Assembly: GCF_009793335.1 (NCBI RefSeq)
Contig: NZ_WING01000001.1
Span: forward strand, 3,782,001 to 3,846,000
Direction: 5' to 3'
Length of the DNA: 64,000 nucleotides
Source of the DNA: Actinomadura sp. J1-007
GTDB taxonomy: Bacteria; Actinomycetota; Actinomycetes; Streptosporangiales; Streptosporangiaceae
Of the stretch, positions 43,035 through 52,800 are shown one piece after another; the first letter of the stretch is position 1, and each line of letters begins with the position of its first letter. The translations under genes were made by a program, and so were the position numbers. The notes under the pieces were generated by a model. The model was not told the origin of the DNA. It worked only from the letters and a program-made list of their open reading frames with translations, and searched no databases.

Positions 43035-46000
43035 GTGCCTCTCCGTTCCCTGTTTCGTTCGTGTGGTCGGGTGTCGCGGTTCGGGGTGTCGCTGCCGTCC
43101 GGACGATTGCTCAAGTTGGTCGCTGTAACGGTCGGTCTGGCGATGCTGGGGGGGCTTCTGTTGTGCGTTACCCCCTCGCGGATACCGTCGGCGGCGGCTG
43201 ATGACGGGGTACCGCAGGTGACCGATGCGCAGGCGCTTGCGGCGGCACGCAGAACCGGCCAGCCGGTCGAGGTTTTGGCCAGGCGTGGTGAAAGCCGGGA
43301 GGTGTTCGCGATGCCGGGCGCTGCGGGTCAGTTCATGGCTCGGGAGCATTTGGAGCCCGTCCGGACCATCAGGGACGGCACGTGGATGGATATCGATACC
43401 CGGCTGAGCCGGACGGGTGAGAGCATCAGTCCTAAGGCCACTATCACAGATATGCGCTTTTCGGCGGGTGGGACGGCGCCGATGGTGTCGTTGACCCGGG
43501 CCGGCAAGACCATGTCTTTGACATGGCCCGACCGGCTTCCCGAACCGGTGCTGGAGGGCGACACTGCGGTTTACCGGTCGGTGTTGCCGGATGTGGATCT
43601 GCGTCTTCGTGCGGACGCTGATGGGTTTGCTCATGTTCTGGTGGTCAAGACCCCGGAGGCGGCCGCGAACCCGGAGCTGGCCAAGTTGCAACTGGTGCTG
43701 TCGTCGCCTGGCATGAAGACCCAGATGGACGCCGAGGGTAACCAGGTAATGAAGGACGCCGCCACGGGCGGAACGGTTTTTGAGGCATCCACTCCGAAGA
43801 TGTGGGATTCGGCTCAGCCGGGGGACTACACCGCGCAGGCCAAGCGCGGAGCGAGCGGACCCTCCGCCGCCGCCGAGCCCGATCCGATGCCGGTCTCTGC
43901 GGACCTCGCTGAGGCGCCTGGAAACACATCGCGTGTCGCGCCGATGAAGGTCAGTCTCGCTGGTAGCACAATGACGCTGGAGCCGGACAAGGGACTGCTG
44001 TCGGATCCGCAGACGAGATTTCCTGTGTACCTCGACCCCAAGTGGTATACGCCGAAGTCCTCGGCGAATCTGATGGTGGCCAGCAACGGGTGGCGGGATT
44101 ATAACTTCACAGGGTCGATGGGGATGGGACGGTGTCCTATCGACTTGCCGCCGGCCGGGGCGTACTGCTCTGAGAGCTACGTAAAGCGGTTGTTCTACCG
44201 GATTCCGACGAGTGCTTTCGTCGGTAAGGAGATCATCAGCGCCGAGTTTGCGATCAATGAGACGTGGGCGCCGTCCTGTAGCGGCCGGTCGGTGCATATC
44301 TACCGTACGACAGGCTTTGGCTCGGCTTCGACGTGGAACTCCACCAAGGACAACTGGGCCGACTATCTGACCTACCAGGACGTCGCGAAGGGGTACAACT
44401 CGTCCTGCCCTGGCGGGCAGGTTCGCTTCAACGTGGCCAGCGCCGTCAAGGACGCGTCGAAGAAGGGCTGGTCTTACACGACCTTCGGTTTGAAGGCAGG
44501 CCACGAAGACGACCAGTACGGGTGGAAGAAGTTCTCCAGCAACGGCTACCTGCAGGTCCACTACAACAGCCCGCCGCCGCAGCCCAAGGCGAGTCAGATG
44601 TCGCTGAGCCCGGGCGGCAAGTGCTCGGACCATCAGTGGGGGTCTCCCGCGCTGATCAATCGGCTCCCGACTCTGTACGCGAGCAACCTCACTGACCCGG
44701 ACGCCGGCGGGGTGGAGGGAGAGAAGCTCTCCGCCGAGATCGTGGTGCGCTGGACCGATCCGGCCACGGGCACCGACAAACAATGGAAGCCCGCGGGCTC
44801 GGCCATCAAGAAGAACGCCGCGTCAGGCTCGCACCGCTCCACGTTCTCGGTGCAGATCCCTGCGGGAGCCGTACCGGAGAAAGTGCAGCTGGGATGGGAC
44901 GTTCGCGCCTACGACGGTCGCGTGTGGAGTCCGTGGGCCTCGACCGGAGCGCCCTCTCAGTGCTACTTCAAGTACGATCCGCAAGCTTTGCCCGCCCCGA
45001 ACATCACCTCAACGGACTACCCCGAGCTGGACCCAGACGATCCCGACGTTCTGCCCACCCAGGGGGTAGGCAGGTACGGGAACTTCAACATCGCCTTCGA
45101 CACGCGCGTGACCAAATACGCCTACGCCGTCAACACCAGCCCTACAGCCTCTGCCGCGAAGAACAAGCCCGGAGCCGCAGCAGTGGTAGCGGTGTTCCCG
45201 AACCACTCTGGACTCAACCAGCTCTATATCTCGGTCTGGGACGCGTACAACAACACAACGACCGGGGTCTACCAATTTTGGGTAACCGAGGGCGCCGGTC
45301 CCAGGGCACATTTCAAGATGGACGATGACAACGGTTCGACTCAACTCTCTGACAGCGCCGGTGATCCAGGGTACCCTGCCTCCATCGGTGGCACCATCGG
45401 ATATCAGGCGGCCGGTGCGGTAGGGAAAGCAATCATCCTGAGTGGTTCTGGGTATGCGACCACCTCGCAAAAGGTCCTGGACACTACAAAGAGCTTCTCC
45501 GTCTCGGCGTGGACCAAGCTGAGCAGCAAAACAAACACCTCCGTCGTTACTGCTCAAGACGGCGCCAAGGGAAGCTCCTTTGCGCTCTACTATTCACCGA
45601 ATTACGACCGGTGGGTATTCAATATGCAAGATGCCGCCTCGGACACCCCGACCTTGATTCGGGCGATCTCTGCATCGGCGCCTCCACTCGGCCAGTGGGT
45701 ACACCTAGCCGCGGGATATGACCATGTGTCCCACGAGATCCGCCTCTATGTGAACGGCGCGGCGCCGACAATTACTTCGCAGCCGAACAGCTATCCCTCC
45801 GACGGTCCGCTGCAGATCGGCCGCTTCAAGTACAAAGGCGGTTACGGGACCAACTTCCACTATCAGGGGACGCTCGATGATCTCAGGATCTACGACCGGG
45901 TCGTGACGCCGGACGAGGTCAACACGATGTCGAAGGTCCGGTCGCAGGTCGCTGGACTTTGGCACCTCAACACCCAGTCGGGGTCCAGCAGCCCGGACCA

Positions 46001-46676
46001 GTCGCCGGCCACGGTCAAGAACCCCGTGACACTGGCCGGTGCCGGCCGGGTCGTGGAGGACGCCGACGCCGCAGTGTCACCACCCCAGGGCCCCAAGGGA
46101 GTCCTCGCCCTACCGGGAGGCGACGGCGACTACGCCTCGGTAAACGCTCCCGTGGTCAACAGCGGCGAAAGCTTTACCATCTCGGCCTGGGTCATGACGC
46201 CTGGAAATCCGGAGAAATCACGGACTGTGCTGGCGATGGACGGCGCGAATAACAGCGCGATAGCGGTGCGCTACGACGCCGCCAAACAGCACTACGTACT
46301 CGACGTCGCCTCAGCCGACAAGAGTGATGCGAGCAAAATCACCATCGACCATACCGGCTACCACAACGGGCCGACCGGAGACTGGGATCACATCGCCGTC
46401 GTTTACGACGGGTTCGACTCCGAGATCTCCTTGTGGGTGAACGGATGGAAAGAAGGCAGCGAGGAATCCACGTCGGTGTCCTACCGGGAAGGCGTTCGGG
46501 TTTTCTCCCCGGCCACATCGCTCCAGCTCGGGCGAGGAAAGCTCGATGGCTCCTATCCAAGCGGGCAAAACTGGGCCGGCCAGCTCGATGAGGTGTGGGT
46601 CCTGCGCGGAGCGCTCGATGAGGAACAGATAGTCATGCTCTCCGACCCCACAGAGAAGGACGATCTGTACACCTGA
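43035..46676 (+). CDS. Large secreted protein with two LamG domains, partner of the RHS toxin
   Basis: This protein of about 1213 residues starts at the GTG at 43035, six bases after CGGGAG. A signal sequence runs L-L-K-L-V-A-V-T-V-G-L-A-M-L-G-G-L-L-L to an A-A-A-D-D junction. The middle (residues about 100-700) is beta-rich, with several cysteine pairs (C-P-I-D-L, A-Y-C-S-E-S, P-S-C-S-G-R). Two laminin-G-like domains occupy about 45290-45920 and 45955-46650. Each has a W-T or W-V strand motif and the L-D-D-L-R-I-Y-D or L-D-E-V-W-V-L ending. Such proteins stand directly before RHS proteins in many actinobacteria. It probably assists surface display or binding of the toxin. It has no catalytic motif. 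Confidence 0.85.
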   Translation: MPLRSLFRSCGRVSRFGVSLPSGRLLKLVAVTVGLAMLGGLLLCVTPSRIPSAAADDGVPQVTDAQALAAARRTGQPVEVLARRGESREVFAMPGAAGQFMAREHLEPVRTIRDGTWMDIDTRLSRTGESISPKATITDMRFSAGGTAPMVSLTRAGKTMSLTWPDRLPEPVLEGDTAVYRSVLPDVDLRLRADADGFAHVLVVKTPEAAANPELAKLQLVLSSPGMKTQMDAEGNQVMKDAATGGTVFEASTPKMWDSAQPGDYTAQAKRGASGPSAAAEPDPMPVSADLAEAPGNTSRVAPMKVSLAGSTMTLEPDKGLLSDPQTRFPVYLDPKWYTPKSSANLMVASNGWRDYNFTGSMGMGRCPIDLPPAGAYCSESYVKRLFYRIPTSAFVGKEIISAEFAINETWAPSCSGRSVHIYRTTGFGSASTWNSTKDNWADYLTYQDVAKGYNSSCPGGQVRFNVASAVKDASKKGWSYTTFGLKAGHEDDQYGWKKFSSNGYLQVHYNSPPPQPKASQMSLSPGGKCSDHQWGSPALINRLPTLYASNLTDPDAGGVEGEKLSAEIVVRWTDPATGTDKQWKPAGSAIKKNAASGSHRSTFSVQIPAGAVPEKVQLGWDVRAYDGRVWSPWASTGAPSQCYFKYDPQALPAPNITSTDYPELDPDDPDVLPTQGVGRYGNFNIAFDTRVTKYAYAVNTSPTASAAKNKPGAAAVVAVFPNHSGLNQLYISVWDAYNNTTTGVYQFWVTEGAGPRAHFKMDDDNGSTQLSDSAGDPGYPASIGGTIGYQAAGAVGKAIILSGSGYATTSQKVLDTTKSFSVSAWTKLSSKTNTSVVTAQDGAKGSSFALYYSPNYDRWVFNMQDAASDTPTLIRAISASAPPLGQWVHLAAGYDHVSHEIRLYVNGAAPTITSQPNSYPSDGPLQIGRFKYKGGYGTNFHYQGTLDDLRIYDRVVTPDEVNTMSKVRSQVAGLWHLNTQSGSSSPDQSPATVKNPVTLAGAGRVVEDADAAVSPPQGPKGVLALPGGDGDYASVNAPVVNSGESFTISAWVMTPGNPEKSRTVLAMDGANNSAIAVRYDAAKQHYVLDVASADKSDASKITIDHTGYHNGPTGDWDHIAVVYDGFDSEISLWVNGWKEGSEESTSVSYREGVRVFSPATSLQLGRGKLDGSYPSGQNWAGQLDEVWVLRGALDEEQIVMLSDPTEKDDLYT

Positions 46677-46809
46677 CCACCCCAGGGACGTCTTGGCAGG
46701 AATCGACACGACGTCCACGCTCGCTACCCCGTTTTGACTTGATGGTCTCGCAGTTCAAAGCGCTTCTGGACGCCCGTCGTCACGGGTCGGGACGTGCATG
46801 GAGGAAATT

Positions 46810-49800
46810 GTGCCCAGCAAGGTACTGATTCGCTATGGTGCCGGACGCGCCGCCCGGTACACCGCCATGTTCGTCACCGCGGCCCTAGCAGCGGGGCTGC
46901 TCCAGGTTCCACCCGCTCAGGCCGAACCTGAAACGGCGCGCTATCGGCCGGTGGACCACGAAAAGGTCGTGGATGGCCATATCATCAAGGCTGGCAAACG
47001 CCAACGCGATCGTGCGGTCACCCATCCGGCCGGTGCGGCCACGGTGAACTGGCCCAAACCGGCTGTCGTCGAGGCTGAGGTCCCCGCAGGAACTCCGCCG
47101 GCGCCTCAACGCCGGGACCAGGCGGTTCCGGCGCGGCGAGCAGGGCGAACACCGATCTGGGTCGCCCCACCAGCAGGTATCCCGTCCCGAAGCGCTGCCC
47201 AGCGCAATGTGCAGCCCGCGGCTAAAGTCCGGGTGCGTGTCCTGGGGCGCGACAAGTCCAGGAGCCTCGGCACCGAGGGATTGCTTTTCACCGTCGGACG
47301 GATGGACGCCTCATCCCCACAGGGCGCCGCGCCCCAACCAGGCAGGCTGGGCATCCGACTCGACTACTCGGGGTTCGCGCAGGCGTTCGGCGGCTCGTAC
47401 GGATCCCGGCTTCGACTCGTGCAGCTGCCGTCATGTGCACTGAGCACGCCCCAACGTGCCGAGTGCCGACAGGGCACGCCGGTCAAGACCGTCAACGACA
47501 CTGAGGCCCAAACGCTCACCGCCGACGTGACCGCGGCCCCGGCCGCCGCCAGGACTGCCGCAGCGTCGGCCTCGCCGTCCTCTGCCACGCAGGACCAGGG
47601 AAGCCTCTTCACCGCTGTTGCAAGCGAGTCCAGTGATAAGGGCGATTACAAGGCGACGGCCCTGCAACCCTCAGCGGCCTGGAAGGTCAGCCCGCAGACC
47701 GGTGACTTCTCGTGGTCGTATGAGATGCGCACGCCCACGGTGCCGGGAGGACTGGAACCTAGCCTGTCCCTGGGCTACTCCTCCTCGGGCATCGATGGCC
47801 GTACTTCCAACGCCAACACCCAACCATCATGGGTAGGCGACGGATTCGACTTGTGGCCCGGCTACATCGAGCGACGCTACAAGTCTTGCCGGGACGACGG
47901 TGCCGCCAAGGACGAGTACGACCGCTACCCCGGCGACCAATGCTGGGGCTACGACAACGCCACCTTGATGTTCAACGGCAAGGGCGGCGAACTCGTCTCC
48001 GCAGGCGGCAACACGTGGCGACTCAAGAACGATGACGGTACCCGCGTAGAGCAACTGAAAAGCAGTGCCACCGACAACGGGGACAACGACGGCGAGCACT
48101 GGAAGGTCACGACCGCCGAAGGCACGCAGTACTTCTTCGGACTTAATAAATTGCCTCACTGGAGCGACGGCAAGCCACAGACGAACTCGACGTGGACCAC
48201 TCCGGTCTACGGCAACAACAAGGACGAGCCTTGCCATAAGGACTCGGGATTCGCCGACTCGTGGTGCCAGCAAGCGTGGCGATGGAACCTGGACTATGTG
48301 GTGGACACGCACGGCAACGCGATGTCCTACCACTACTCCAAAGAGACCAACCACTACGGCCGCAACCTCAAAGAGGCCGACGACACCCCCTACACCAGGG
48401 CCGGCTGGCTCGACCACATCAACTACGGCCTGCGCAGCGACAACCTCTTCCCCGACAAGGCCCCCGCGCGCGTCGACTTTGAGGTTTCCGAGCGCTGCAT
48501 CCGCGACACCGCCTCCGACTGCGATCCGACAAACATCAAAGACCACCCGGACTACTGGTGGGATGTGCCCTGGGACCTCAACTGCAACCCCGGAACCACA
48601 TGCAAGGAAGGCAAGGGCACCCTCAGCCCCACCTTCTGGTCCCGCAAACGCCTGACCAAGGTCACCACCAGCATCATCAAGCCCGACGGTTCCGGATATC
48701 GCCCGGTTGACTCCTGGAAGCTCAACCACGCCTGGGGCATGGCCGACATTGACCGTCAACTCCTGCTGGAATCGATTGTCCACACCGGCGAAGCCACCAC
48801 CGGCGACGCGAAACCAGTGAACATGCCACCGGTCTCGTTCGTCTACAAGCAGCTCCCCAATAGGGTCGACAAACTGGGCGACAATCTCGGACCGTTTATC
48901 AAGAACCGTGTGGCCACCGTCTACAACGAGACCGGTGGCGTCCTGGACGTGAACTACACCGCCGAAGACTGCACCACCAGTAACACGCCCAGCATCACTG
49001 ACAACCACCGCCGATGTTTCCCCACCTACTGGGACAACGGCACCAACGGTGATAAACCCGCGCTGGACTGGTTCCACAAGTACGCCGTCGAACAGACCGT
49101 TCAAACCGACCTCACCGGCAAAGCACCGGACATGGTCACCGACTACGACTACGGCATCGGGCAACCCGCATGGCACTTCGACGATGATGACGGCCTGACC
49201 CCGGAGAAGTACAAGACCTGGGCGCAATGGCACGGATTCAGCAAGGTCCGGGTCACCACCCGCAACCCCAACGGCACACCCACCCAAGCCGACCACTGGT
49301 ACATGCAGGGCATGCACGGCGACCGCGCCGGCAAGGACGGCGGAACCAAGACCGTCGCCATCGCCGACGGTGAAGGCGGCACCTACCAGGACCACGAGTC
49401 CCTCCAAGGCTTCGAGGTCCGCACCGTCAGCTACACCAAGCCCGGCGGTCCTGTGGCCAGCAAGACCATCCAATCGCCGTGGCATAAGCAGACCGCTTCC
49501 CGCACCCGTTCCTGGGGAACCGTCACCGCCAACTTCGTCGGGTTCAACACCGCCCGTACACTCACCGCCCTAGACGGTGACCGCTGGCGCGAAACCAAGG
49601 TGCTCAACAAGGAATTCGACGACCGCACCGGCCAACCCGTCCAAGTTGAGAACCTGGGGGACGCCGACCCCAACACCACCAACGACGACCGCTGCACCAC
49701 CACAACACTGCTGCACAACACCACGCTGGGAATCCTCGGCGTCCCCGCCCAAGTACAGACCGTAGCCGCCAAGTGCGGGGAGGACGTCGACTACACCAAG

Positions 49801-52800
49801 CAACTGGTCTCCGACGTTCGCAACTACTTCGACAAGGGAACCTTCAAAGCCGCGCCGACACGGGGCGACATCACCCAGGTCGACAAGGTCGCCGCCACGG
49901 GGACCACGCCCTCAACGGTGAAGTACGTGCCTTCGGCCAAGACCACCTTCGACGCCTACGGGCGTCCGCTCACCGCCACCACCGTCGACAACACCACCAG
50001 CACCCCGGTCGAGGCCACCACGACCACGACCTACGTTGACACGCAGGGCTTGACGACCAAATCGACGGTCACCAGCCCTCCGGCCAAACGCAGCGACGCC
50101 ACCACCGCGCTGACCACCACGACCGAGTACGAACCCGCCTGGGGCCAGCCCACCAAGGAGACCGACGCTGGCGGCAAAAGCACCGTGACCGCCTACGATC
50201 CCCTCGGACGCGTCCACAAGATCTGGAGCCCCAACCGCACCCTCAACCAGACACCCGACCGGGAATACCAATACATTCTGGTCCCCAACCAGATCGTCGC
50301 CATTCAGACCAAGAAGCTGAACAGCAAGGCAGAACAAGACGACTCCTACGAGTTGTTCGACGGCTGGTTGCGTCCCCGCCAAACCCAGGAGTTGGCTCCC
50401 GGCGGCGGCAGACTGATCAGTGATACCTTCTACAACCCGCTGGGCATGGTCGACCGAACCTACGAGGCCTACTACGCCGACGACGCCCCCACCACCACCC
50501 TGTTCGGCATCGACAAAACCGGGGCCGTCGAGACCCAGACCGTCTACGACTACGACGGGCTTGGCCGCACCACCGCCGAGAAGCTCCTGGTCGGCAACAG
50601 CGACGCCCAAGAACGATGGCGCACCAGCTACAGCTACGGCGGTGACCGCGTCACCGTCACCCCACCCCGGGGCGGCACGCCGACCACCACCGTGACCGAC
50701 GCGCTCGGCCGCACCACCGAACTGCGCCAGCACCGAGCCGCAGGACCGGGCGCGTACGCGACCACCACCTACAACTACAACCGCGTCGGCCAACTCGCCC
50801 AGGTCAAAGCCCACGGCGGCCACACCTGGACCTACGGCTACGACATCCGCGGCCGCAAGATCACCCAAGACGACCCCGACAAGGGCACCAGCGAGTACGC
50901 CTACGACGACCTGGACCGGCTCGCCCTCACCGAGAACGCCAACGGCGACAAAATCGCCGTCATCTACGACAACCTCGGTCGCAAGATCGAACAGCGCGCC
51001 GGATCGGCAACCGGCACCAAACTCGCCGACTGGACCTACGACACCGTCCGCAAAGGCCAGCTGACCGGCTCCGCCCGCTACGACGGCACTGCCACCTACA
51101 CCACCAAGATCAACTTTTACGACAACCTCAACCGCCCCACCAGCACCACCACCAAACTCAATGGCCTGCCCGCCGCCGAGGCGCCCCTCGCCGCGGCCAA
51201 CGGCTACACCTTCACCACCGCCTACAACCCCGACGGCTCTGTCAGATACACCGGCTCACCCGCTGCGGGCGGCCTGGGCGGCGAAACGCTCACCTACACC
51301 TACAACGACGTCGGCTCGATCACCAAAGCCGCCAGCAACCTGTCCAACTACCTGATCGGCACCGACTACACCAAGACCGGCAAGCTCATCGGCCAGCAAC
51401 TGGCCACCAGCGACACCGGCAAGAAGACCAGCCTGACCTACACCTACGAGCCAGGCACCCAACGCCTCAGAACATCCACCACCGTTCACGACGGCCAAGC
51501 CGGCATCGACCGCAATGCCACCTACGCCTACCAAGACAGCGGCAACCTCAGCCAGATCACCGAAACCTCCCGCGACGGCACCGACAACCAATGCTTCAAA
51601 TATGACGACCTGCAACGCCTGACCGACGCCTGGACCCAGCAAACGCCCACGACCGGCGAACCGGCCTGCGCCGCCGACCCGCACGGAACCACACTCGGCG
51701 GCCCCGCCCCCTACCGCCTGGCCTACACCTACGACGAGACCGGCAACCGCAAGGGCGAAACCCAATACGGCTCTGGCGACCAAGTCCTGTCCACCCGAAG
51801 CTACTCCTACGCCAACGGCGAAGGCGTCGACCCCAAATACCGCGGCCACCAACTCGCCGGCCTAACCCAGACCGGGCAGGGCGCCCACACCGAAACCTAC
51901 GGCTACGACGCCACCGGCAACACCACCAGCCGCACCACCGGTTCCGGCGACACGAAGTTCATCTGGGGCGTGGACGGCGAACTCAACAAGGTCACCGACC
52001 CCCAAGGCGACACCAGCTACGCCTACAACGCCGAAGGCGACCGCCTGATCCGCCGCGACCCAGGCGGCACCACTCTCTACTTGCCCGGCATGGAACTACG
52101 CCTGGACAAGGGCACCACCACCCCCAAGGCCACCCGCTACTACAACGTCGACGACCAGACCATCGCGCTGCGTACTAGCGCAGGTGTCACTTTCCTGGCC
52201 AACGACACTCAAGGCACCGCCCAACTCGCGATCAACTCCGCCGACGGCACCTCAAGCCAGCGCCGCTACACCCCCTTCGGCGGCATACGCGCCACCAGAA
52301 GCACCTGGCCTGCCGGCGACGAACACGGCTTCGTCGGGGGCATCAACGACACCAGCGTCGGCCTCACCCACCTCGGCGCCCGCGAGTACGACCCCGGCAC
52401 CGGCCGCTTCATCTCCGTCGACCCCATCCTCAATCAGGGCGACCCCCAGCAGATGAACGGCTACACCTACGCCAACAACAACCCCACCACCCTGTCCGAC
52501 CCCGACGGCCTCATGCCCTGCGACCCCCGCTGCGGCTGGTTCCCATCCAGCATGCGCGGCGGTGGCGGTGGTGGCGGAGGAGGAGGCGGTGGCGGAGGAG
52601 GAGGCGGCGGGGGCGGGGGAGCACCGCCGACCAAACCAAAATGCAGCGGCCTCTGCCACTTCAAGAACGCCTTTAACGGCTACCTCGACGGAGCCGCGAA
52701 ATCCATCATCCAGCCGCTCGCCGACGTACCCCGACAGGTCCAATGGGGCCTGCTGGCCTTCGGCTCTCAACTGTCCTGCGCGGGCGGGCTCGGCAGCGGC

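Noticed and set aside
47827..49485. 552-codon reverse frame within the RHS gene
   Set aside because: It is valine- and glycine-rich antisense of a long, well-supported coding sequence, as expected at this GC content.
50100..52480. Tandem DNA repeat array
   Set aside because: The regularity comes from protein-level RHS/YD repeats and proline/threonine codon bias. The DNA units are not identical, and no CRISPR-like repeat-spacer pattern occurs here or elsewhere in the window.
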